Below are positions 33,530 to 46,172 of a DNA stretch of 64,000 nucleotides, one piece after another. Where the stretch lies: assembly GCA_022695795.1 (NCBI GenBank), contig MU404086.1, forward strand, positions 1-64,000. Direction: 5' to 3'. This DNA is from Biscogniauxia marginata (lineage: Eukaryota > Ascomycota > Sordariomycetes > Xylariales > Xylariaceae). Under the pieces are notes generated by a model. That model was not told where the DNA came from. It was given only the letters and a program-made list of their open reading frames with translations, and did no database searches. The first letter of the stretch is position 1; every line of letters starts with the position of its first letter. The position numbers and the translations under genes are program-made.

Positions 33530-36200
33530 ATGGCTAGCGATGGAGACACCAACTCCTCTCATCCCAAGGAGCCAACCGTTCTACATCTACAGACAAAGCA
33601 AGAAAACGGCCAGCCCCCAACTGAACCGTCGCCCTCCGAACCCCCTTCCCGCGATCCGCCCGTACCGACAATATCAAAGCTTCTCAAGGGGAAGAACCAT
33701 GAGTGGGAAGTCATCAGGAGCAAGACCGGGCCGTTGCATCTTCTAGACCTCCCAGTCGATATACTGCGGCTGGTTGTCAAGGAGGTGAGTACAGTGTCCC
33801 CTGTGAAATAAGGAGGCCTAACTGACCCTGTATGCACTCTAGATCACCCATACCAATGACCTGACGGCGCTCGCATTAACCAACTCTACCCTCTACAACC
33901 TCGCCGTGCCCCATATCTACGCCCGCTTCGATATCGTCTGGCCCGATGCGTCAATGCCTACATCCGAGAGTAAGGGTGTCGATGCGCTCACGTACGGCCT
34001 GGCGACATTGTGTCTCGGCAGCAAGTTTGCGCAGAGAACGAGATGGCTGCGGGGGTCCGCCTTGGGCAACCTCAACCCGTCCCTGAGACTTGCAGATAAC
34101 CAGTACGCAAAGTACACGCGAAAGTTCTCACTCGGCAACGGGCCTCCAGACTGGACATCCGAGTACATGATCACAAAGGAGAGCGGGAAGATGCTGGGCA
34201 CCCTCGTCTCTCTAGCCGTCGCCAAAATGGTCAATTTGGAGACCTTTGTCTGGGACATGCCTACCGGTGTCCTATCCGACATCTTCATGGCCCTTGCATC
34301 CCTCCAAGACCACTACCCCGAGGGCGAATCGAAGTTCCAGAAGTTGTGGGTTCGCTGGCATGACAACTCCGAGACCGCTGCCGCCTCTGGTCCGATGCAG
34401 CCTCTTCCGCCACCATCAGCCCCGGTGCTTGCCGTTCCTCCAATGCGGGTACGGACGGTTAATTACTCTGAAAGTCATGTCGAGTACCCGACCTTTAGCG
34501 TCCTGCCCCCTTTGAAGAGCTTAACTGTCTTAGACATTGATGAACTAGCCTATCTAGATGAGATGTCGATCCTCATCGAGAGGTCGTTGTCTAGCCTCAG
34601 GGAACTCCGGGTTGGGATATCGCAGAAAGCACAGACGCTTGACTTCACTCAGACCTGGGACGGAGCCAATTTACAGCAGGTAGACCACGAGGCGCGATGG
34701 CCTGGCGAGAGCCAGATTGGCGAAAAAAGGCTAGGGGGCATTTTGGGGGTGCTAGTTGGCAGAATATACGATATAAGACGAAAATCTACTTCGAAGCTTA
34801 ATGAAAAGGGGCCCTCCAACTCGAACTCCCCAGAGACCGATTTTGCTCTTGATGAAGGAGCTCTCTCCGGCCGCATGGCTTCACTCTACACGTATAACGA
34901 TACCGAAACGTCCAGCCAGCCACCCTGGTCGGGACATCACTCACCACATACCTCTAGAATTAGCCACAACACTCACGAGCCCGGCACAGGAAGGAAGCGC
35001 CTTGATGGAAAGCTTCGATTACAAACCCTAGAGCTCGAGAGGGTAGCGCTTTCAATGCAGGTCTGTACAAAGGCTATAGATTGGAGCATTCTGACCAACC
35101 TGACGATCCTGGATTGCGTGTATCATGAGACCTTGTGGAAGGTATTAAGAAGACAGTTCCAACCGACGCCTCCCGCACACGGGTCGCGAGCTGGTACTCC
35201 AACTCAATATCATCTGGCTCTAAAGCATATTCACACCGACATTACCTCAGCGCCTCTCATAAGTTTCATCAAGGAAACTCTAGCGCCCAATACGTTGGAG
35301 GTGCTTTTCCTGCAAGACCGGCGTCGCTCGGGCCCACCCCCGGTCACGATCGACCAGATCTTTAAAGGCGCGATAAAGCGACATCGATCGAGTCTCCAAA
35401 AGCTCCTTCTTGATAGCTCGGATAAGAGATCCCGCTCGAGTGCTGCAGAGGCCCGTCGCTGGACGAATTGGGAGTTGAGCAGAGATATGGTAACTTACAT
35501 CACGAGCGGTAGAATGGATAATCTGAAGGAACTTGCTGCGGCATTCAATTATAAGGATTGGGTAAGCAAGAAATCCCCCTCTCCCTCCCCCAAAGTAATG
35601 ACGGGCTATGTCGTAGGGAGAACTAACGGAAATACCTGCTTACAGCACCCATTTCTTCAACGGCTTCCGAACATACCCCAGCTCCGCTCTTTATACATAA
35701 CACACACGCTAGAGCACATGGCGGGGGCGTTTGAACCGAAAGAGCTAGCGTTCCAGATAGTTGACATTATCACCCTGCGACCGGAAATCCAGCTTTGTTA
35801 CGTTGGCATCGGGAACAAGTGCTTCGAGATATTAGAGACCCGACGTAATGACAACAGCAATAGCGCTTCAGAATCAAATAGTCATCACCACCATGGGCAC
35901 GGAGTGATAGTGATGGAGGAGGAGGACGACGACGAAGACGGCGGTAGCGAGGGCGACGAGGAGACGGAGGAAGAGGAGGAGGAGGATGATGAAGACGAAG
36001 ACGGTGATGCAAACGACGAGATTACTAATACAAGTCCGACGGACGGCGAAGATGACTTCACCGAGGTCTCGGATGATGCCGAATCTGAGGCAGACTCGTC
36101 ACGGGATGTCGGTGAGTTGGTTCCGCGGTTGCGGCTACGTGAGATCTTGTTCTACGACGACAAGGTGGCCATTTTCAAGGCAAGACATGGCAAGCTGTGA
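33530..36200 (+). CDS. F-box protein with long acidic C-terminal tract
   Basis: Three exons, 33530-33784, 33843-35561 and 35646-36200, encode 842 residues. Intron 1 (58 nt) splits the F-box. Intron 2 (84 nt, GTAAGC...CTTACAG with an AACTAAC branch) is a multiple of three and would be read through if missed; its Ser/Pro/Lys-rich translation supports removal. The N-terminus is Pro/Ser-rich. The F-box is at about 68-115 (LLDLPVDILRLVV, then TNDLTALALTNSTLY and IYARFDIVW). A long leucine-rich, LRR-like body follows with a final LRR-type segment (LPNIPQLRSLYI). Residues about 748-800 are almost pure Glu/Asp. F-box proteins bind Skp1 and recruit targets to SCF ubiquitin ligases; the target here is unknown. 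A second F-box gene lies next downstream. Confidence 0.85.
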
Positions 36201-37484
36201 GCGTCCGTAACAATATTGCGGTCTGGGATTTCCGTTTTGGGAGTTATTGGATGCTATCTTGGCGACATGGTTTCAAATTTTTTTTTTTCAAGGGTATGTG
36301 CTCGGTCGGCAGGTATGGGTTCTTGATAGGGGGGATATGGCGTAGGTCACGGTGTAGGGACCGGAGGGAAAAGGACACCCGGAACGGAATGGTCAACCCG
36401 GGATGCGAAAAAAAACTATACAAAAAAAAAAAGCAAAGAAGAAAGGAAAAAGAAGATGATTTAGGTTGCATTCAAGTTGTGTAGTTGTCATGTAGTATTA
36501 ATCTAGAAACTGCCTATCTTCGTCTAGCTTCCTGTTAGGTAGGAATACGTCGGCTTCTTTGCTATGGTACGTAGAGCCTTCTTAGCTGTTCTACATACCT
36601 AGGTATATATGTATAATATCAGTCTACTGATGCATGACGATACCGCCAAACTGGAAAGTTGGAAAAAGCCAAGTCATGTAGGTAGTCGTCGCGTGGCGCT
36701 ATAGGGCCAGGGGGTCCAGGAATATATGTAGATACAATACATGTATAGTGCAGAGTTGTTGGGTCGTGGGGGGGAAAGCCGGTGCTGCTAATGCAGGTAC
36801 TAAAAAAACTGTGCTTGTCACAGTTGATTTGCAGGCTTCTGGACTGTCCCCATTTTCTTCTTCACCGTAAGAAAAAAAAGAAAAAGTGGTAGGTGGTGGC
36901 ACGAATGCGTGTCCGCCTTACCGCCATCTTTCTTACATGTACACATTCTTACCTCCATGGGCCCTAGTCAGATCCACAGCAGCTGGTAATAATACTTGGG
37001 GGTTCTCTGCTCGCGCTCTCTCATGCTGCTGCCCGCCAGTCGCCTGGAATTACTAGCTGTAAAGGCTAGTGTCAGTTGTCTCACCCTCGTCCTCACCGAT
37101 ACTTGCTGCGGGTATTTCTTTGTCCCAGACCGCAAAGGCTTGTTGCAGAAAAGAAAAAGAAAAATGCACCGGGCCAGACGACTCTCCGCCTCTTCGTTAA
37201 GTACGGACCACAGCCCATCCTCGCCCGCAGAGCGCCTAACCGCTCCCTACAGCTTAAAAACTCTCTAGAACCACGCGGCAGCATATAGCTTTTCCTTCTT
37301 TCTATATACCTGCTTCCAATTGTCTTGTCGAGGGGTTCTGTTCGTCTTTTCCAGTTTTCCCATCTGGCGGAGTTTGGCGGCTTTCCACCTCCCCTGCAGT
37401 GAATCTTACTATACATACCCGTGTTGGATCCCGCCTTTTCGTATACCTACTACTCGCCCTCCCTCTTCCTCTCTCTCTCTCTCC
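36201..37484. promoter_or_regulatory. intergenic region between the two F-box genes
   Basis: Holds the 3' UTR of the first gene (T- and A-rich runs at 36280-36440) and the promoter of the second. A pyrimidine tract with CT repeats (37462-37484) directly precedes the start codon at 37485, a common feature of fungal leaders. Confidence 0.5.
37469..37484. repeat. CT repeat at the start codon of the second F-box gene
   Basis: CT dinucleotide run ending one base before the ATG; probably part of the 5' leader. Confidence 0.75.
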
Positions 37485-38948
37485 ATGGACGCTTTACCAG
37501 TAGAGCTCCTGAGGCTCATCTACAGCTACTGCGACCGCGAGTCGGTGCCCCGTCTTCGAGAGGTGACGCGCACTCTGGCAGGTGTCGGTTACGAGTTCTT
37601 GATTCCGCCACGCTTCACCTCCGTCAGCTGGAGGAATGATATTGAACGATTGCACAACATTGCTCTCCACGACCGTCTGAGGACCAGCATCACGTCCATC
37701 TGCATATTCCTCGGGGAGCTCTCCTACTACGATGCGTGGAGTACTTCATGGTAGGCACCCTCGAGTCAACCCCCCTAACAAATTGTTCCGCAGCGGCCGT
37801 AGTGGCATCGCTTCGTTGTGAGGTCTCCATACGGAGCCTAACAAATCGGAGACGGTTCAGCAAACGTTTTCCACGCTTTGATTGATGCTCGGCTAACTCG
37901 ATTTCTTTTTCCCAGGGCCCAACATTTTGTGACACCCCCAGAGGAACGCAATGAGCTTATGGGCTCTGCGCGGAGGGAGTTCGACAGGATTGCTGATGGA
38001 CGCAAAAAGCTGGGGCCGTTGCATCTGAGAACTGACGACCTTCGAGAGGCGTGCTCGGCCTTGCCGAATCTCAGGGACTTTGAGGTCTCTTTCACGCAAT
38101 GCCCGCTCGACAACGAATTCCTACGGGATGTCTTCGACTGGCCTAACTGCCGGAAGCTCGACCGGCCTCAGACTTATAGCAATTTGGATGCTATAATCCT
38201 TGCGCTACATGGAGTTCGGCTATCCTCGTTCAAAGTTGACCGAATGCCCCTCGAAGTGTTTCGCTTGCCGGGCCATCGCACGCATTGGTTCACGCATGCC
38301 CAATCGTTTGACAGTCTATCGAAGCTCAATTTGACACTGGATCCTTCAGGGCTGCAAGGTCCCGGCTCAGCATTCAGAGCTGTGAATGGCCTTGGTCGCA
38401 TGCTGCAGCTTGCCACAGGGCTGCGTCATCTCAAGCTCGCGTTCCACCCTTATTCGAGCGAGGCCTCCAAATTTGCGCTCTCATTCCGGGAGCTGCTCTT
38501 TAATTTTACCTATAAGCAACTGACGGACCTGACACTGGAGGGCGTGTCTTGCGATGAGGATGACCTCAAAGAATTCCTCGCGCGACATGGCGCAACCTTG
38601 GCTCGACTACGACTGGGCGGTCGCGGGCTAGCCAAACCATTTGAGGTATCTCTCGGAGGAGTCCATCTGTACGAGGGTACGTTCAAGTCGCTTTTCACCG
38701 GTCTTCGTGTGAAGCTCCCGAAGCTGGAGCGCTTGCATCTCGAGGGCATCTTTGAATGCGAACATCAGGACCTACCCTCGCATGAGGCTTACAACTTCTA
38801 TCCCCTGACAAATGAAAACTGGGAAGAGGTCCCACGCCCCCGGTGGGTCCGAACGTCGCGGAAGACCATCAACTGCGAGCCTTTCGAGCAATACGTCCTA
38901 TCCGGGGGACCCTATCCTGGAAACTCTCTCGCACAGCAGAATTATTGA
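37485..38948 (+). CDS. F-box domain protein
   Basis: Two exons, 37485-37750 and 37916-38948, encode 432 residues. The 165-nt intron (donor GTAGGC, branch GGCTAAC, acceptor CCCAG) keeps frame, giving WSTSWAQHFVTPPEERNEL across the join. The F-box is at the very N-terminus (MDALPVELLRLIYSYCDRES, then LREVTRTLAGVGYEFLIPPRF). The rest is a leucine-spaced LRR-like body (LDAIILALHGVRLSSF, LRHLKLAF, LTDLTLEGV, LERLHLEG) without other domains. It is predicted as an SCF substrate adaptor with unknown target. It is unrelated in sequence, beyond the F-box, to the upstream F-box gene, so this does not look like a recent duplication. Confidence 0.83.
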
Positions 38949-40437
38949 AGATGGAACAATTATACCGTGGGAGCATAACAGGGCTCCGAGACGATCCGAC
39001 AGTATCAGTTCAACAATACAGTATGATCCCAGTTCCAGCATTGTGTATCACGACGAATTCTTGCATCACTCAGGCAGTGGCCAGGCGGTGGCGTTGGTGG
39101 TGCAAGGAGATACACTACAATCGCGTTTTCTCATTTACTCGGGATAAACATTATAACGGTTTTGCTTGTTTTGTCTTCTCGGGAACGGTTCCCTTTTTTT
39201 CTGTCTCGTTTTTCCCCTATAATATATATGACTGCAATGATTCACGTAACGGGTTTTTTTTATTTATAATTAGTGGTCTGGCGTTGGAATCCATGGTCAT
39301 TGCTGGACAGGCAGGCAGGGTATGTTCCATGCCATAGACGACTGGCATGGTAAACTAAACCTTGTCTTCTTGGATGATTCAAGGGGGAACGGACGTCTCG
39401 CGACGCACACGAAGAAAACAAATTGGAGCTTGGCTCGGCAATCGCAGGATTGCTCGATGACGGATGACTGGGCTATGAAAGGTTTATAGATTGTAATTGC
39501 TCGTATAATGATACTCTCCTAAATTGACGAATAGATTGGTTCCCTCACGAAAAATAAAAATTATCCTGCTTTCTTGAGGCTTATACTGGTTTGAGGGTTT
39601 TGATTATGTGTGTTTCTACCAGGTAAAATAGAAGCTAACTTTGACTTTTCCCATGGCCGTCGTATCGCGCTCGTGAGGCCATTCACCTAGTACATATGTA
39701 GAGCACATGGCCATATATATCTACCTACCTGGTGAACATACGCGCCATACCAGGACCGTCCTCGTTTTCCCTTCCTCATTACTTACCTTACATATCCACG
39801 CCTCATTGTGTAGCGGCGGAAATTTTTACTTGGGGCCCTACATAGAGCGATTTCCGCCCTCTTCTTTTATATATAATGGGGAAGGGGTATGGAGTACACG
39901 GTATAAAACTGCGGACTGTAGGTAGCTAACAACGTAGATTAGCTTGGTTCGAGGAGAGAGTTTGGTATATGTAGGTAGGTAGGCAGAATACGGTAGTTAA
40001 TACATGATTTTAACAAGCCCCCCTTTCTGATGAAGGTTGGATACCTAGTGAAACTTTTTTAAAATGCTAGATTTTTTTATTAGAGCTGGAGCCTTCAAGC
40101 TTAAAACTCCGAGATTTCGACTAATGTGCCAAGTGCATACATACTTACATACATACATACATTATACATGACCCTAGCGGAGATTTTAATTAGTCTATTT
40201 TATTTTTATTTGATCTTGTTTCGTTTCGGGTTTGTTGTGTTTAACATTGAACTCTTAGTTTCAAGTTTCATTATTATTATTAGTAAATCCCATTACCGGA
40301 TGCATTCGGCTTTACGTTACCTACCATATATACCCGGTAAGTATATCTGTTTTCTCTCTCTCTAATAACTCGTAACAAGCGGAGATGGGATGTGCTGCTG
40401 CCCGTGCCGTCGGGTTGGTTCCCTCCCTTCACCCCGT

Positions 40438-40471
40438 CCCATCCCCAACCCCATCCCCAACCCCATCCCCA
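40438..40471. repeat. 12-bp tandem repeat
   Basis: Nearly three copies of a CCCCATCCCCAA unit in intergenic DNA. Confidence 0.8.
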
Positions 40472-41423
40472 CTTATGCCCATTCGTTTAGTACAGTGTAC
40501 ATTATACACTAGATCGAGGAAGGAGACTTGGGAGGATTTCTCGGGATAGGAGTGGGATGATCATCAGGGTCTTTTCCTCCTCCTCCTCCTCTTCCGCTCC
40601 TCCACCGCCCGCTGGTAAAGGTCTAGACAATGATCGAAGGGCCTGTAGGATCACCATTGCGCACCGTGCCCACACTACCTAAGGTATGTAATGTACCTAA
40701 TGCAGGCTGCGCTTACTACAACTAAACACACATACATACACACATACATACCGGCGCGCCGTGACACTGGTCTTGATGGCGACGTACGAACGTACGAGAG
40801 GGGGCGGGGCGAGAAAGCCTCGTCATACGTAGGTACATACTTATTCACGTATCAGCTGATGCCGGTGCGGCGCGCAAGCCCTCTCTCATATCATTGTTAT
40901 GTAGTAGGTGGTGTAATGCAAGTGTACGGTAAGGCATGTGCTCGTGCGCGTATTGCTTATTTATTGTCGGTGAAGGATTAACGAGGCTTTTCGTTGCCGT
41001 GCTATGTATCGCGAAGGATAACATGTGGTAATTGACCTTTTTTTTTCTTTTTCGGTTGGCATAGTTGGCTATTCGCTGTGCAAAGGGGGAAGGGATTCCG
41101 GCTGCCGGCAACCCTGGGGCCGCTGGCCACTTGGCCGGGATGACCTTGCTCGAGAAAAAAAACCCCCCAAAATCGGAGAGAAGGGTTTCCAACAGGTTGG
41201 ACGGGGTGGATTGTGGGTGGATTGTGGGACAGGCTATGATATGTAGTGTATGTTATTGGGGCTGCCCCCCCTTTTTTCCATTAATAGATCTCGTCAGCGA
41301 GTAACAGCAGCAGCAACAGCCGGATATGTACTGTAGGTATATAATTGCATTCCTTACATTGCCATGTGTTTCCAAGTCATTTCCTTGACACGCATGGGTT
41401 AGAGAAAGATTTCTCTGGGTAAC

Positions 41424-41442
41424 AAGGTAAGGTAAGGTAAGG
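41424..41442. repeat. GGTAA pentanucleotide repeat
   Basis: Three to four tandem AAGGT/GGTAA units. Confidence 0.8.
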
Positions 41443-41965
41443 CTGGATGCGAGTCATCCGAATTTCGGCATATGTCATGACCTAGACTAATAAGAAAGAA
41501 GGGAGGTATGCTCAGCCCCCATGTGTGGATATCTCGTACGTACGTGTTTTTGCGTATACATATGCACGCACACATAAGGCGACATATAAAAAAGGTGACG
41601 AGAGCTTCAGCTCGTTGACACACCTCGACACATCCGAAAGTACATTGTATGGTCGGTTCTATACCACCCTCCTTTCACTCAATGTGCCCGTCGAAAGGGG
41701 CCCCCGAATCTGCGGTCACGCGAGAGAAGGGGATACACCTATAAGGCAGTGATGGGCCCGTCATTGATTGCCGGCGTAACGTAGAGCAGATTAGGTGTGT
41801 TCACACTGTTAGTCTGAGTTGTAACGAAGCTACCTAGGAATATTGAATGGTAGCTCATTTGAAAATATTTTTCTATTCCTTTCTTTTGCGGTCAAGATGC
41901 TCAACTATTATTCCAACCTAGGTAGTATTGTATTATTGCTACTAGCTCGTGCTTAATTCTGTCAG

Positions 41966-42319
41966 CTAAGATCTCATCGTCCACTTATCGTTCAAGCTGA
42001 TGTCAAACCAGGCTGCCAGGGTGTCTAGCTCGGCTTCCCAGTTATTATGATCGATGACATCGTCTACCAGATTCTGCGAAGAGACAGCCCGCTGGGCAGG
42101 TTGCCAAGTGCTGTGATTGTGTAGATTGGTTTGTGATTGAACGCCTTCTCTCGTAACCTCCTCACCTAATTGGACATTGAAATGAATAAAATATTCTCAT
42201 CATCCTGGCGTTGTGGCTGCAAGTGGCCGCGGTATGTCAGCTGGCTTGGCAGGAACACTTACCTGCATCAAAAACTGCACAACCGGGCAGGGCTCCGACT
42301 CCGGCGGTACATTGGGCTC
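41966..42319 (-). pseudogene. protein-like fragment, possible decayed or unmodelled spliced gene
   Basis: On the minus strand a frame of 76 codons without ATG runs 42196-41966 and ends in a natural stop. Its translation looks like a protein C-terminus, with segments VIDHNNWEAELDTL and AAWFDISLNDKW. Upstream, 42319-42263 encodes EPNVPPESEPCPVVQFLMQ followed directly by a perfect GTAAGT donor, with an ACTAATAT branch-like motif just before it. An intron from that donor to CAATTAG (ending at 42136) would give another open frame, and no simple join puts both peptides in one frame. So it may be a gene remnant, a gene with more exons, or chance. I recognise no family. Confidence 0.25.
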
Positions 42320-43273
42320 GGTATATTAGTCTCGAAGTGGTCACTACCGGTGTGTGCTGCGCAGATGCAGGTCCATGTGGTTTGGTGGAAGATCATGGGA
42401 TGACTGATAGCCGAGTGTTAATCACGCGGGAGTGCGGATGGTGCCTATGGTACACTGCGTACGTGACCTCTATCTTATATTACTCCCGTGCAGTAGTCAT
42501 GTATATACACAGTACACTGTCTCCTACATGAGTTAGGAACTTAGTTAATATCATAAAGGAAGAAAAATACAGGTGTAAAGAAAAAAGAAAAGATCTTCGA
42601 GTATACTACGTATTTCATATGCCAGTCGAGTCGAGAACGGGATTCGGGCGACAGCTGAGCTGTAAAGTCTAGACCGAATACCTATCCACCCTTGTCATTA
42701 AAAAAAGGGAAAAAAGAAAGACGGCATCGTTGGTGGGGAGTGAGAAGGCCAACCAATTCAAATAACTGATGTGGCTTTGCTTTTGAGGTGGAGAAAGAAA
42801 TCCGGGAATTGAGGACTCTAGACAAGGGTCTGCTTGTTGATAGCCTTGTAATGTCTTGGAAACTCATTCGCAATGGCATTGACGATGTCGAGGATGTTTG
42901 ATAATATGTCTCTCTTTTGGAGCCCCCTAATAACTAGGTACCTCATAAACGTATACCTTAAGTACAATACCTATGACAATGTGACTTGGCTGTTGTTACC
43001 TGTTTTTCTTTTACTTTTCTTTTCTTTTCTTTTTATCTCCCCCCCACCAACATTTCTCGCTCTCTATTTTGCTCTTTGTCTTACACTAAAGCATACTCGA
43101 ATATCGCCAACGCGCTTTGACTTAGGTACTTTAATTCCATGTTATCCATTTCTGTCGCCCACCATCTTTAGTACCTAGTATATCTCGCCTATTCCTCGGC
43201 CTACAATCTACGCTATCCAAACTGTGTATACCAGGCGACTGTCTTCCAAACTCTCATAAACAAGTCCTCGGCA

Positions 43274-43294
43274 TCTCTCTCTCTCTCTCTCTCT
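43274..43294. repeat. CT dinucleotide repeat
   Basis: About ten CT units in the upstream region of the SYLF gene. Confidence 0.8.
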
Positions 43295-43982
43295 AGCCTC
43301 ACATTGGGATCAAGCTCTGCTCGTGTTGCTCATTTCCGCCACTCCCGCTGTTGCTTCTGGGCCCTCCGCTTCCGGGTGTCCAAGGGTTGGTATTTTACGT
43401 ACATACATCCCACGATGCCGTACCTTGATTTGCGTCTCCGTTCCTGAACTTTATCCTTTATCGGGCTAGACAAATCACAGCAGGCATTGAGGTTACCACC
43501 AACTTGCAACCCCCCGCTATTTGCCGAGTCACCCCAAACTCGGAAAAAGGGCTGCTTCGTACCCCTGACACCGGACACCGTCAAACCCAACCTTAGTCTG
43601 CTCGACCTTGGAATCAGACATTAGAGCCTGCAGGCCCGTTCCTCCGCTAGTAACCTACCGTGCAACCTACGCATTACGCACCTTAGATGCTACCCAGCCC
43701 TGCTCGCCCTTGGCTGCCCTGTCAAGAACGTCACCTTGGTCCTGCGCCCACTAGCACCCCTCGTAGCCTTTCCTGTCGACCCGTTTAACCTGCCTGTCTC
43801 CCCCCCCTCCTCCATCTTCTGGCCCGCTTCCATCATTCGCTTTGTTGCCTCACGGCCTTAGAGGGCAGAACGACCGTCGGCGCCCACCACCTGCGACAAA
43901 CCCTGGATTCCACCCCGTTCCTTGGTAGTTGACGGTCGGTCGAGGCCATCCTGGAGACACCGATAGGCCCGGTACTGCCGTC

Positions 43983-46172
43983 ATGCAGCGCGTTTCGTCC
44001 CTGCTCCCGAGCTGGGATCGCAATCGATCGAGCACCGGCAGCAACACCTCACACACCCGAAAGAACAGCGTCGAGAAGGTCCGCGGATGGGCCGACAAGA
44101 TCCCTTCGTCCGTCAATCGATTGAGCACCTCGTCGAAACTAGGCAGAGAAGCGTTTTGGCCCACCACATTAGACAAGGAATGCGAGAGGGCTGCTCGCAT
44201 ATTAAGGTCCTTCTGTAGTATGTTCGGCTCCCGTCTCCCGTTGCGCTCGACATCGCACGCTTTCGTTTCTCGCTAACTCTAAACCGTAGACGATGGATTC
44301 TCGACTCCTGACGACCGACCGGGGACCCCGTCGACACACTCGAGCGGCCATTCGTCGAATAAGATATTGAAGAAAATACCGCCGAGGATAATACAAAATG
44401 CCGTCGGCCTGGCCATTTTTACATCGATGCGATCCGGCTTGTGGACGTCGGGCTCGGGAGGCAGTGGCATCTTGATAGCTCGCAAGACCGATGGGACATG
44501 GTCGCCGCCGTCCGGTCTGTTGCTGCAGACAGCTAGTTTGGGCTTTGTCATCGGGGTTGATATCTACGACTGCGTCCTTGTGATAAACAACTTCACCGTT
44601 CTCGAAGCATTCGCCAGGCCGAAATTGACGCTCGGTACGGATGTTACCTTGACCGGTGGCCCTCTGGTGCGTCTCGGGCTGCTTGAAAACGATATGACGT
44701 GGGCAGATCTGAGCGACACGGCAATCACCTACGTGAAAGCGAAAGGGCAATGTTCTGAAGTCAGGTTGGATGGCACGGTCCTACATGAGCGAGCCGATGA
44801 GAACGAGAGATTCTACGGTATGAAACTAGGTGTTGCCAAAATTCTGGCCGGTGACATCAACCAGAGTTTACCACAAATGCGGCCTTTGACGGAAATGCTT
44901 AAGGCTGCGGAGGGGAGGACAGACTATGATATGACACTCGTCGAGCAGCTCTCGTCTTACCCCGTTCCAGGAGACGCAAGCATAGAAACACCAAGCGTGG
45001 GCGCTTTATCGCCCTCTTTTGGGGTTCCCAACGTAGAAGACCCGGACCCTTTTGGTGTCTTGGCCCTCGAGATGGCTGGAATTGGAATTCGGGAGGCCGG
45101 TACCAAATTGAGGCCCGAAAGCAGCCAATTTGACTATCATCCGAGTCCATCGAGTCCCATTTTTCCGAGAGCTAGCCGTCAGAGTGTGGACACTTTTCAA
45201 TCACGAAGTAACAGGGGAAGTTACATGTCAAACAGAACGATTGCAACAGAGCGTAGTCATATGACCGACGCTGGGACACAAACATTCTCCATGACGCCGG
45301 AGACGACACCAACGCATAGCCAAAGCCAGAGTGAGGATGGTAATCAGCAGGTATCATCAGATGATAACCCCGAGGTGAAAGTACTTTTGAGCCCGGACCT
45401 CACTCAAATTGATATTGGTGCGTTGAGGAATTTGTCGAACTTCCCGGATCTAGACGAAGAGCCAATAACCCCGAGCCCCACGAAGATAGACTCGCAGTCT
45501 AAAGGCGAAGCTAAGGAGACGACGGATGAGAGCACTAGCAACCCGGCCGACGATCAGAATGGGCACGTGGATGAGGTAGACGACGAGGAAAATGGTAGTA
45601 ACAACGATTCGGGAGACGAGGATGGCGAGGACGACCAATTTGATGATGACGAGGAAGCGGTTGTAGTCGAAGTTGCGACAGCTCAGTCCCCAGCCCGAAT
45701 GACGATGGTTGCTTCTCAGGTCGTACAAGCAAAAGGGGCTGTTGTCACCATTCCGCGGAGAGTACCACCACCCCTTCCGGCGCGTAGTCCTGCCCGTGCT
45801 TCACGTCGAAGAAGCCAAATGCCAGATGTTTCTAGTCTGATTGGCAGTCCACTTAGGCAGCAGTTCGATGCCGACTCCGAATTTCAGGAGGCTCTCACCC
45901 CCAAATCTGAGAGTGTCGCTTCTAAAGCTGCGGAGGCCGTCGAAGACAGTATTGCGGACAAAACTGAGAAGCTCCATGAAGATGAGACCGAGTCCAACCC
46001 CAGCGAGAGCTCTGCAAGTCTGAGAAGAGGATCGAAGGGGGTAAACAGTTACTTCCCCGAGGCCGAAGAGCAATCTCCACTTCAGGACGACACCGTGACG
46101 CAAACATCACGGAACACAGAAGACAAAAGTGACCTGCAAACGGGCCATGGGGTGCCCGTGACCGTGGTCTAA
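43983..46172 (+). CDS. SYLF-domain (Ysc84/SH3YL1-type) protein
   Basis: Two exons, 43983-44217 and 44290-46172, encode 705 residues. The 72-nt intron (donor GTATGT, branch CGCTAAC, acceptor CGTAG) keeps frame and rebuilds ECERAARILRSFCNDGFSTP. The SYLF (DUF500) domain spans about residues 60-280: IPPRIIQNAVGLAIF, RSGLWTSGSGGSGILIARK, WSPPSGLLLQTASLGFVIGV and the lipid-binding FTVLEAFARPKLTLG region. In Ysc84 this domain binds phosphoinositides and actin at endocytic sites. The C-terminal half is disordered, with an Asp/Glu-rich stretch and a Pro-rich RRVPPPLPARSPAR that could bind SH3 domains. Unlike yeast Ysc84 it has no SH3 domain of its own, as in a second fungal SYLF subgroup. Confidence 0.88.

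Larger units (their letters stand above)
38949..43982. other. 5-kb gene-poor, repeat-rich intergenic region
   Basis: Simple repeats dominate: TACC/GGTA tracts (39720, 39972), a 12-bp tandem repeat (40438-40471), a GGTAA repeat (41424-41442) and a CT repeat (43274-43294). The right end is the pyrimidine-rich leader of the SYLF gene. One protein-like minus-strand segment (41966-42319) is listed separately. Confidence 0.5.

Noticed and set aside
35562..35645. Read-through of 28 codons in the first F-box gene
   Set aside because: Good donor, branch (AACTAAC) and acceptor, with low-complexity translation; treated as an intron of length divisible by three.
38843..39337. 164-codon plus-strand ORF after the second F-box gene
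   Set aside because: It begins inside the F-box coding sequence in another frame and continues into its 3' UTR; no motif.
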